From Promicromonospora sukumoe 327MFSha3.1 (lineage in GTDB: Bacteria > Actinomycetota > Actinomycetes > Actinomycetales > Cellulomonadaceae), in assembly GCF_000385135.1 (NCBI RefSeq), contig NZ_ARQM01000001.1:106960-170959 (forward strand): 64,000 nucleotides of DNA, in the 5' to 3' direction. Below are positions 16,610 to 23,836 of the stretch, one piece after another (positions within the stretch are counted from its first letter, which is position 1; every line of letters begins with the position of its first letter). A model generated the notes under the pieces. It did no database searches. It had not been told where the DNA came from and was given only the letters and a program-made list of their open reading frames with translations. The position numbers and the translations under genes were made by a program.

Positions 16610-17221
16610 CTAGGTCGATGGGCCGGCCGGGCCTTGAGCGTTCGATCTGACCCACAGAGTCACATCGCTGCTGGTGGCCACCACCAGCGTCCTGCCCGAC
16701 GGAGAGAACCCCGCCGCGCGGAGCTCTCCATGCTGCTGATCGTCGAAGACGTGCCACCACGACGTCGCCGGCTCGCCAGCGTTGAGGCCGCCGCCCGCCG
16801 ACAGTATGACCCGTCGATGGGGCCACTCCGGGGCGACGACGTCGATGCTCCACCCGTCCGCCGTGGTCGTGTGCAGGCCACCACCGAACAACCCGGCGAT
16901 CATGACTCGGGTGCCCGTCAAGGCGCCGATACCCGGGCACGCCAGATCTGGCCCATCCGGCGTCGCTACCTGCGGGTTGGGGTGGCGCTCGCGGGCGATC
17001 TTCGCTCCCGTGGTCGCGTCCAGCAGTCCGAGGCCATCCGTGGAGACGATCATCAACAGGTCATCACCAGTCGCTGGATGCACCCCGAATCCGACCCCTT
17101 GCAGGCCGCCGACGGATACGTAGGATCCCGTCGCGCCCGTCGGCTGCCACGGCTCGGGTGGCCCGGTCAGCGGAGCTGACAGATACTTCTCCCGCAACCG
17201 CTGCTGGTACTCCGTGAGCAC
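16610..17221 (-). CDS. Hypothetical protein with propeller-like repeats
   Basis: A 203-aa protein I cannot name. It begins VLTEYQQRLREKYLSAP and contains strand-rich segments that look like single propeller blades (GVGFGVHPATGDDLLMIVSTDGLGLLDATTG and ELRAAGFSPSGRTLVVATSSDVTLWV). There is no signal peptide. The start at GTG 17221 was picked over an open extension to 17290 because the extension looks non-coding. Base composition is lower in GC than the neighbours, which together with the adjacent HNH gene hints at an acquired segment. Confidence 0.55.
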   Translation of the reverse strand: MLTEYQQRLREKYLSAPLTGPPEPWQPTGATGSYVSVGGLQGVGFGVHPATGDDLLMIVSTDGLGLLDATTGAKIARERHPNPQVATPDGPDLACPGIGALTGTRVMIAGLFGGGLHTTTADGWSIDVVAPEWPHRRVILSAGGGLNAGEPATSWWHVFDDQQHGELRAAGFSPSGRTLVVATSSDVTLWVRSNAQGPAGPST

Positions 17222-17417
17222 GTGCCATCCTCTTCCGTTTTCCACCGGACCATCGCCGGCCGCGTGTTGCCGGTCGCTCCTCGGCGACACGCTGACAACC
17301 TACAGCCGCGAAAGCGTCGGGCAGAGAGACGAAGCATCGACGATGACGCGACACGAGGCACGACCCACCGAGACCCAGATCCGTTGAGCAACGCGGCCTG
17401 GTGGTGTCTGTGATGTG

Positions 17418-19490
17418 TCAGGCGGGGTGGGTCCAGGAGAGGTCGGGTCGGCTTGATCGGGCGCGGGCTCGGCCGGGTACCCGGCTCGCTGGCCGGAGGA
17501 GTGGTTGGGGGGCTGGGCTCGGTTGGCGGGGTGGTGGGCTCGGTCGGTAGGGGATCGTGCCGTGGCCGGGTGTGGTCTGGCAGCCGATCGAGTAGCGGCT
17601 GCGTGGGGTGTGGCCGGGCGCGGGGCCGGTCATGCCGACCGCGGGGGTCCAGGGCGGGGTCGCGGTGCGGTCGCGGGTTGGCGTGGGGTCCGGAACGTGG
17701 TCGGGCTCTCCGGTCGCCGACGCGAGAGCCGCCGTTGCGGGGTTCTCGGCCTGGTCGGGGTCGAGGGGCGGTCCCGACGCAGCAGTTGCCGGCGTGTCAC
17801 CGGGCGTCTCGGAATCTGCGACGGGTGCCGGCCGGTCTGCCAACGTGTTGCCGTCACCGAGCTCGTTAGAGCCCGCGACCGGTGTCACCTCATTGGCTAT
17901 GCCAGTGGCACGAACCGAGGACGCTTCATGAACGGAGGACACGTCACGCCTGGGTGTCGTGTTGCCGGTCCTGGCGGGTGTCGGTGGTGTGGGCGCGACC
18001 GAGACGTAGGTGTGCCCGGTCGGGGTGACCGTCTCGACGGCGTGGAGGCCGTTGAGCTGGGTGGACTTCTGCGACCAGCCGGGGGCTTGCTTCGCGTGAT
18101 TGCACCGGGCACACAGGCCCTGGCCGTTGTCGAGGCTGGTCGCGCCACCCTCCGCGTGCGGGGTGACGTGGTCGGTGTGCCGGATGGGCGCGTCGCACCA
18201 GGCGGTGGCGCAGATGCCCTGCTCCCGGGCCCGCAACAGCGCTGCGAGGCCCTGGGGGTGGAACCGGGATGTGGATGTCGTGGCCAGGAGGCGGCCGTGC
18301 GGGTTGACGTAGATGCTCCGCAGCCACGCCGTGTCCGTGTCGATCGCATGGGCGGCAAGGTTGCGGGCGACCGGTGCCGGCACGACGCCCGCCCCGGCCG
18401 GTGCTCCCTCGACGACTATGGCGGGCTGGTTGCCGCCGGCGAGGAGGGTGTCGTCGGAGACGAGCAGGTTGATCGTGACCGGGACATCGTTCGCCTGCCC
18501 GGGTTCACGGGTGGTGACGCGTTCGATGAGGGTGTCGGCCATGATCTGGCCCACTCCACGCTCGTCACCCGTGGCCTTCGTGGCGTCGGCGGTTGCTTTG
18601 AGCTGGGCGTAGGCCTGGACGCCCTGTGCCATCGGGACCAGGGCGGTGAGGTAGACCATGAGGTCGGGTGCCGGGCGGATCGAGACCCGCCGCTCCGAGA
18701 CGGCCTTCGCGTTGCGCTTCACGCAGGCATGCACGTCCAGCTGGGCGGCGAGTTCCTTGATCCGGGCGATCAGCCGACGGGTGCTCATCCGGGCCAGCTC
18801 GGCCAGGTGCGCAGGCCCGCAGATCTCCTCGTCGATCAGGGCACGGTGCTCCAACGAAAGGTGCGAGGTCTCCCGGACCAGGAGGGTGGCCCGCCACTGG
18901 GACAGCACCCCGGCCTGAAGGGCGGCGAACGTGTGCGGCATCTGCGTCACCCAGACCCGCGACGTGGACACGAACCCGGCACCCGCATGCGGGCTCACTC
19001 GAAGGGCGGCAGCGACCTGGTTGGGGACACCCCGCCCACGCCGCTCAGAGCGGATGCTCTGCCGCGCCTCATCGGCACGTGTCGTCTCGTCGAGCGCGAC
19101 CGTGAGTCGCGCCTGGGTAGCGGTGATCGCGTTCTTGACGGCCTCGAGTTCACCGAGCAGGTCGACCCACTCGGCCTGCACAGCACCCGGAACACCCGCA
19201 CTCCCGGACTCGATGTCAGTGGCACCAGGCAAGATCATGCCTGCGAGGGCCTCACGCACCGCACGCACGCCCGCTACGTCGACGGCTCCGCCAGGCCTGG
19301 ACGGGCCCGCGGCACCGAACGCACCTGCAGCACCCGACGCACCTGCAGCACCGGACGCACCCGCGACACCCGACTCCTCGGCGCCGCCGGGCAGCACCGA
19401 CCCGCGAGGCAGTCTCGGTCCGTTGCCGGGCAGCACCGATCGAGCAGGCTGCTTGCCTGCTCGTCCTGGTACCTCACCCGTTCGCGTCAT
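17418..19490 (-). CDS. DUF222 / HNH endonuclease domain protein (13E12 repeat family)
   Basis: A 690-aa member of the DUF222-HNH family that is multi-copy in many actinobacteria. Order: Gly/Ala-rich N-terminal repeat (about 40-70, GASGAAG units); DUF222 helical domain (about 75-400) with LTVALDETTRADEARQ and PNQVAAALRVSPHAG; HNH motif (about 430-480) with CATAWCDAPIRHTDHVTPHAEGG and LCARCNHAKQAPGW, both Cys pairs and the HH/N residues intact; then a proline- and threonine-rich tail of about 190 residues. Function is unknown; it may be a mobile or self-propagating nuclease. Start ATG 19490 is followed by a plausible coding N-terminus, while the longer open frame passes through a non-coding minisatellite. 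Confidence 0.85.
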   Translation of the reverse strand: MTRTGEVPGRAGKQPARSVLPGNGPRLPRGSVLPGGAEESGVAGASGAAGASGAAGAFGAAGPSRPGGAVDVAGVRAVREALAGMILPGATDIESGSAGVPGAVQAEWVDLLGELEAVKNAITATQARLTVALDETTRADEARQSIRSERRGRGVPNQVAAALRVSPHAGAGFVSTSRVWVTQMPHTFAALQAGVLSQWRATLLVRETSHLSLEHRALIDEEICGPAHLAELARMSTRRLIARIKELAAQLDVHACVKRNAKAVSERRVSIRPAPDLMVYLTALVPMAQGVQAYAQLKATADATKATGDERGVGQIMADTLIERVTTREPGQANDVPVTINLLVSDDTLLAGGNQPAIVVEGAPAGAGVVPAPVARNLAAHAIDTDTAWLRSIYVNPHGRLLATTSTSRFHPQGLAALLRAREQGICATAWCDAPIRHTDHVTPHAEGGATSLDNGQGLCARCNHAKQAPGWSQKSTQLNGLHAVETVTPTGHTYVSVAPTPPTPARTGNTTPRRDVSSVHEASSVRATGIANEVTPVAGSNELGDGNTLADRPAPVADSETPGDTPATAASGPPLDPDQAENPATAALASATGEPDHVPDPTPTRDRTATPPWTPAVGMTGPAPGHTPRSRYSIGCQTTPGHGTIPYRPSPPPRQPSPAPQPLLRPASRVPGRARARSSRPDLSWTHPA

Positions 19491-19507
19491 GCCATCAAAA
19501 TATGGCA
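19490..19507. promoter_or_regulatory. Inverted repeat over the HNH gene start
   Basis: TGCCAT and ATGGCA arms separated by six AT-rich bases overlap the start codon of the HNH gene. It may be an operator or form a structure at the 5' end of the message. Evidence is the symmetry only. Confidence 0.3.
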
Positions 19508-19860
19508 CACACGTACGCACCGCTCGCTGAATCGACCCGATCTGCCGATAGCAGAATCCGGCTGCTCGCCCTGTGGACAAGCCAGGAATTGGACGGTCAG
19601 CGACCAGAATCTGCTCGCCCGTCTCGTCGATCGCGCCAGACGCTCGTCGCGCTTGCAGGAACCGCACGAACGCCCGCACCCACCCGCCGTTTGCACCAGC
19701 CGGGCGGCGCCGCCCGCCGCCCACCACCACCCGCCCACCACCACCCGCCCACCACCTCCCGCCCACCACCACCCGCTCCCAGCGGACAGAATCACCGACC
19801 CCTCAGCACTTCCCGCCCGAACGTCCTCGACAAAGCCGCCCACGCCCCTACGGTGGCCCC
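19491..19860. other. Non-coding spacer between the HNH and VOC genes
   Basis: This 370-bp gap contains the HNH upstream region, a 14-bp tandem repeat (19721-19776) and the promoter of the VOC gene. Open frames cross it, but their translations are low-complexity and I see no gene. Confidence 0.6.
19721..19776. repeat. 14-bp tandem repeat, four copies
   Basis: Four adjacent copies of CCACCACCACCCGC; the third has one change (A to T). The unit length is not a multiple of three, which argues against a coding role. It lies about 85 bp upstream of the VOC gene, outside any supported gene. Confidence 0.85.
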
Positions 19861-19863
19861 ATG
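19827..19863 (+). promoter_or_regulatory. Likely leaderless promoter of the VOC gene
   Basis: TCGACA (19827-19832), a 16-bp spacer, and TACGGT (19849-19854) six bases before the ATG at 19861. No Shine-Dalgarno is present. Confidence 0.45.
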
Positions 19864-20244
19864 GCGAGACTTCACGACGTGGTGTTCGACTGCCGCCACC
19901 CCGCGTCCCTGGCCCGGTTCTGGGCGATCGTGCTGGACGGCTACGCCGTCGCCCCGTACGACGACGAGGAGCTGGCCCGGCTGCGCACCCTCGGCGTCCA
20001 CGACCCGGAGGACGACCCGTCCGTGCTGGTCGAGGGCCCGGCCGGGGCGCCGCGTCTCTTCTTCAACGCGGTGCCCGAGCCCAAGTCGGTCAAGAACCGG
20101 GTGCACCTCGACGTCCGCGCCCCCGACCGGGACGCCGAGGTGGCGCGCCTGGTCGCGGCCGGAGCATCCGAGATCGGCCGGCACGAGAACTGGGTGGTCA
20201 TGACCGACCCCGAGAGCAACGAGTTCTGCGTCTTCCCTGAGTAA
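19861..20244 (+). CDS. VOC (glyoxalase-like) family protein
   Basis: A 127-aa single-unit vicinal-oxygen-chelate protein of the Glyoxalase_6 type: DVVFDCRHPASLARFWAIVLDGY at the start, KNRVHLDVRAPDRDAEVARLVAAGA in the middle and the ending VMTDPESNEFCVFPE, which carries the usual metal-binding His and Glu positions. Substrate unknown. The ATG was chosen because the leading coding signature begins there and a -10-like box lies six bases ahead. Convergent with the ROK gene, four bases between stops. Confidence 0.88.
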   Translation: MARLHDVVFDCRHPASLARFWAIVLDGYAVAPYDDEELARLRTLGVHDPEDDPSVLVEGPAGAPRLFFNAVPEPKSVKNRVHLDVRAPDRDAEVARLVAAGASEIGRHENWVVMTDPESNEFCVFPE

Positions 20245-20248
20245 CCCC

Positions 20249-21415
20249 TCAGCCGACAGGCCGCAGCGCCTCCCGGAACGCCGCCACGGCCGCGCCGCAG
20301 GCCCAGTCGATGAACGTGTGCCGCCGCACCACCAGGCGGCAGTTCGCCGCCGCGCCGAACGCGTGCGCGGCGAACTCCTCGCGGATGCGGCGCTCGTACA
20401 GGTCGTACTCCATGACGCCCTCGCCCGCGATGACCACCACCTCGGGGTCCACCAGGTTCGCGGTCACGGCGAGCGCCGCCCCGATGGCGGTGCCCGCCCG
20501 GTCGAACGCGTCGACGGCGGTCCGGTCGCCGGCGTGGGCCAGGGCCACCGCGTCCGCGAGCGTGAGCGCGGGGTCGCCGTGCCCGGCGCGGACGGCGTCG
20601 CGGATGGCGCCCGAGGACGCCACCGCCTCGACGCAGCCGCGGCGTCCGCACACGCATCTCGCGTCGGGGGAGGCCAGCGGCAGGTGGCCGATCTCGCCGA
20701 CGACGCCGTGCGCCCCGACCACGACGTCGCGGTTGACGTAGATGCCGCAGCCGATGCCCGCGCCGATGGTGACGATGGCGAAGCTCTCCGCCTCGACGCC
20801 GAGCCCGAACCACTGCTCGGACCTCGCGAGCGCCCGCACGTCGTTCTCGACCACGACCGGCAGGTCGACCTCCCGCGCGACCGTGGCCCCCAGGGGCACG
20901 TTGGCCCAGCCGAGCAGCGGGGAGTGGCGCACGACGCCGGAGCCCGAGTCGATGTCGCCGGACACCGAGACGCCGATGCCCACGAGCCGCTCCGCGCTGT
21001 CCCCGAGCTTGTCCACGAGCCGGCGCGCGCAGCGCACGATCTCGGCCGTGACCGTCTCCGGATCGTGCCGCTCAAGGGGCCGCCGGGTGGAGGTGAGCAC
21101 CTCGTTGCCGATGCTCACGGCGACGGCCACGATCTCGTCGGCGTTGACCTTGACGCCGATCGCGAGCATCGAGCGCGGCACCACGCTCAGGGGGTAGACG
21201 GGCCGGCCGGGCGAGGAGCTCTCGGCGTGCTCGCCCACGGTCACGAAGCCGTCGCGGATCAGCGGGCTCACGGTCTTGGTCACCTTGGCCTGCGAGAGCC
21301 CGGTGAGGCGGCCGATCTCGATCCGGCTGACCGGACCGTGCGTGATGATGCGCGTGAAGATCTCCGCCGACGTCGCCGTGCGCAGCGCCGGGGTTCGGGC
21401 GACCAGGGGGCTCAT
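20249..21415 (-). CDS. ROK family transcriptional repressor
   Basis: A 388-aa NagC/XylR-type regulator. An N-terminal winged helix (about 15-75, with GPVSRIEIGRLTGLSQAKVTKTVSPLIRDGFV) is followed by a ROK sugar-kinase-like domain: AIGVKVNADEIVAVAVS, IVTIGAGIGCGIYVN, GEIGHLPL (ExGH), and the zinc site CVCGRRGCVEAVASSGA. It lies 64 bp downstream of the sugar-binding protein gene in the same direction and probably represses the transporter and glycosidase genes, released by an imported sugar. The ATG at 21415 fits the helix-turn-helix start; an extended frame upstream is mostly Arg/Pro noise. Confidence 0.92.
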   Translation of the reverse strand: MSPLVARTPALRTATSAEIFTRIITHGPVSRIEIGRLTGLSQAKVTKTVSPLIRDGFVTVGEHAESSSPGRPVYPLSVVPRSMLAIGVKVNADEIVAVAVSIGNEVLTSTRRPLERHDPETVTAEIVRCARRLVDKLGDSAERLVGIGVSVSGDIDSGSGVVRHSPLLGWANVPLGATVAREVDLPVVVENDVRALARSEQWFGLGVEAESFAIVTIGAGIGCGIYVNRDVVVGAHGVVGEIGHLPLASPDARCVCGRRGCVEAVASSGAIRDAVRAGHGDPALTLADAVALAHAGDRTAVDAFDRAGTAIGAALAVTANLVDPEVVVIAGEGVMEYDLYERRIREEFAAHAFGAAANCRLVVRRHTFIDWACGAAVAAFREALRPVG

Positions 21416-21479
21416 GCAAGGACCTCGCCTTCGGGTCCGGGCGCGACGCGTGCGGCGTCGCGCCCGGACCGGGGGGTGA

Positions 21480-22841
21480 CTACTGCTTGGACAGGATCTC
21501 CTGGGCCTTGTCCGCGGCCTCCTGCCACACGTCGTCGTCACGCTGGTGGCTGTAGTACGCCTCGAACAGGGGCTGCAGCTCCGACTTGAGCTCGGCGCCG
21601 TTGCGGTAGGCCAGCGACGGCTCGAGCTGCTCGTTCTTCGAGTAGTCCACGAAGACGCTCAGGTCGACGCCCTTCTCGAGCTGGTCCGCGGCCAGGGCCT
21701 CCATGGCCGAGGGGATCGACGGGAAGAACGAGCCCGAGGTGAGCGCGGCGCTCTCCTGGCACTCGGCCGTGCCCATGAACGAGATCCAGTCCCAGGCCGC
21801 CTGCTTGACCTTGCTGCCCGACCACAGCATGTTGCCGTTGGAGTTGCTCATGACCACGCGCGTCTCGCCGTCCGGGCCGAGCACGTTGGGCGCGATGCCG
21901 ACCGACATGTCGGGCAGCTTCGCGAACGTCGTGGCCGACCACGAGCCGCCGGAGATCATCGCGACCGAGCCGGAGCCGAGCTGCTCGGTGTCACCGACGG
22001 TGAACTGGCCGAACTTCGGGGCCAGGCCACGGTCGGACAGGCCGCGCAGGTAGTCCATGGTCTCGACGAACGTCGGGTCGGCGAACGCGAAGGACGTGGG
22101 CCACGCCGCGGGCTCGCGCATGGTCCAGTCGGTCGCGGCGGCGAACTGGTACCAGGTGGTCTGGCCCAGGTAGTCGTTCGTGCCGAGGGCCCCGATGCCG
22201 TAGACCTTGACCTTGTCCTTGTCGAAGCCCTTCTCGTCGCCGCGCTTGCCGTTCTCGTCGACGGTCAGGTGCGACACGACCTCGTCGAAGGTGCCGCCGT
22301 CCTCCGGGTTCCAGGTCATGTTCGTGACGTCGTCCTCGGTGAGGCCGGCGTCCTTCAGCATGTCCTTGTTGTAGTAGAACGCGGAGCCGGCCCAGTCGAG
22401 GGGCAGCGCGTACTGCTTGTCGTCCGTGTACGTGAACGCCGGGACGCCCACGTTGAACACGCCCAGGTCGTAGTCCGACTCGGCGATGTAGTCGTCGAGC
22501 GGCTCGAGCTGGCCCTGCTTGGCGTACGAGTCGAGGAACTCCACGCTGTTCTGGAACGCGTCCGGCGCGTTGCCGGCCACGAATCCGGCGGTCAGCTTGG
22601 TGAAGTAGTCGTCCACCGCGTACTGCGTGATGTTGACCGTGATGTCCGGGTACTTCTCCTGGAAGGCGGGCAGGCAGGTCTTGTACGACTCGGCCTGCTT
22701 CTCGTCCCAGGTCCACCAGTTGACGGTGCCCGCGTGAGCGCCCTCCTCGGCGGCCCCGCCGTCCGAGCCGCCCGCGCAGGCGGCCAGCGACAGAGTGACG
22801 GCGGCTGCGGCGACGATGCCCAGCATCTGCTTCGATTTCAT
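21480..22841 (-). CDS. Sugar ABC transporter substrate-binding lipoprotein
   Basis: A 453-aa extracellular solute-binding protein of family 1. The signal peptide ends in lipobox LAAC (Cys about 22). The mature protein has NWWTWDEKQAESYKTCLPAFQEKYPDITVNI, the usual N-lobe opening, and a late ELQPLFEAYYSHQRDDDVWQEAADKAQEIL. It delivers a mono- or oligosaccharide to the permeases at 26247 and 27165. No ATPase gene is adjacent, so a shared MsiK-like ATPase elsewhere probably energises the system. The start overlaps the esterase stop by four bases. Confidence 0.93.
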   Translation of the reverse strand: MKSKQMLGIVAAAAVTLSLAACAGGSDGGAAEEGAHAGTVNWWTWDEKQAESYKTCLPAFQEKYPDITVNITQYAVDDYFTKLTAGFVAGNAPDAFQNSVEFLDSYAKQGQLEPLDDYIAESDYDLGVFNVGVPAFTYTDDKQYALPLDWAGSAFYYNKDMLKDAGLTEDDVTNMTWNPEDGGTFDEVVSHLTVDENGKRGDEKGFDKDKVKVYGIGALGTNDYLGQTTWYQFAAATDWTMREPAAWPTSFAFADPTFVETMDYLRGLSDRGLAPKFGQFTVGDTEQLGSGSVAMISGGSWSATTFAKLPDMSVGIAPNVLGPDGETRVVMSNSNGNMLWSGSKVKQAAWDWISFMGTAECQESAALTSGSFFPSIPSAMEALAADQLEKGVDLSVFVDYSKNEQLEPSLAYRNGAELKSELQPLFEAYYSHQRDDDVWQEAADKAQEILSKQ

Positions 22842-23836
22842 GATTCCTCTTCGATCAAGGGACCGGATGGGTTGAGGTGGCCGACGGCGCCCTCGAGCAC
22901 ACGGCCGAGCACGTCGAGCGCGCCCTGCCGGTCGAGGCTGCCGCCGGCGTCATGGCCGTTGACCGGCCAGACGGCGATGTCGTGCGCGGCCGCGTACTCG
23001 TTGTGCGCGGCGAACACGGTTTCGGGGGGAGTGATGTCGTCGTCGAGCCCGGCGGAGAACCACGCGGGCGCGTGGGCCAGGCGGGCGAAGTTCACGACGT
23101 CGAAGTGGCGCAGCGTGGCCAGCGCGCGTTCGCGGCGCGCCCGGTCCCGGGCCAGCAGGTCGGCCAGCTCGCGGTAGGGGCCGTTGCGGCTGAGCGTCAG
23201 CGCGCCCGGCAGGTCCGCGAGGAACGGGGCCTGCGCGAGCACCGCGGCCACGCCGGGGGCGAGGTAGCCCGCGGCCAGCGCGATCCCGGCGCCCTGGCTG
23301 TTGCCGAGCACCGCCACGCGGTCGGGGTCCACGCCGGGCAGCAGCCGGACGGCGTCGACCGCGCGGGCCGCGTCGGTGAACACGCGCCGGTAGTAGTAGC
23401 CCGCCGCGTCGCCCAGGCCGCGCGTGACGTAGCCCGTGCTGTCGCCCCACGGCCCGTCCGGCGTCGACCCGTCGCCCTGGCCGCGGGTGTCCATGACCAG
23501 GTGGGCGTAGCCCGCCGCCGCCCAGGTCAGGTCGTCGATCGCGTGCCCGCGTCCGGCGCCGTACCCCGTGAAGTGGACGACGGCGGGCAGGCGGCCGTCG
23601 CGGTGCCGGGGCAGGCGCAGCCAGGCGCGCACCGGGTCGCCGCCGAACCCGGGGAAGGTCACGTCGAACACCTCGACGGCGTCCAGGGGCGTGGCCACCG
23701 GGGTCACGGCCGGCGGGGTGTCGAACCGGCGGGCCCCCTGCAGCGTGTCGCGCCAGAAGCTCGCGAAGTCGTCCGGCAGGTCCTGGGTGGAGCGGTACGA
23801 ACGGAGCGCGGCCTCGCGGGGGTCCGCGGTGGTCAT
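22838..23836 (-). CDS. Acetyl xylan esterase family protein (AXE1, CE7-like)
   Basis: A 332-aa alpha/beta hydrolase of the acetyl-xylan esterase/cephalosporin-C deacetylase family. Visible features are the RGQGD-type loop (MDTRGQGDGSTPDG), the nucleophile elbow GNSQG, an Asp in SAGLDDDITPPETVFAAHN and the catalytic His in NGHDAGG. No signal peptide, so it would deacetylate imported oligosaccharides in the cytoplasm. It lies between the binding-protein gene and the GH95 gene, overlapping each by four bases. This gene order supports one operon for decorated hemicellulose fragments. Confidence 0.9.
   Translation of the reverse strand: MTTADPREAALRSYRSTQDLPDDFASFWRDTLQGARRFDTPPAVTPVATPLDAVEVFDVTFPGFGGDPVRAWLRLPRHRDGRLPAVVHFTGYGAGRGHAIDDLTWAAAGYAHLVMDTRGQGDGSTPDGPWGDSTGYVTRGLGDAAGYYYRRVFTDAARAVDAVRLLPGVDPDRVAVLGNSQGAGIALAAGYLAPGVAAVLAQAPFLADLPGALTLSRNGPYRELADLLARDRARRERALATLRHFDVVNFARLAHAPAWFSAGLDDDITPPETVFAAHNEYAAAHDIAVWPVNGHDAGGSLDRQGALDVLGRVLEGAVGHLNPSGPLIEEES

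Noticed and set aside
16567..16612. TAGGCGAC and GTCGCCTA as a terminator after the MFS gene
   Set aside because: The stem is only 8 bp with a 30-base loop; it could be chance at this GC content.
17418..19490. Insertion sequence or prophage around the HNH gene
   Set aside because: No transposase, integrase, terminal inverted repeats or target duplications could be seen; the HNH/DUF222 protein is a widespread chromosomal family.
19721..19776. CRISPR array
   Set aside because: Units are directly adjacent without spacers, only 14 bp long and low in complexity; no cas genes occur in the window.
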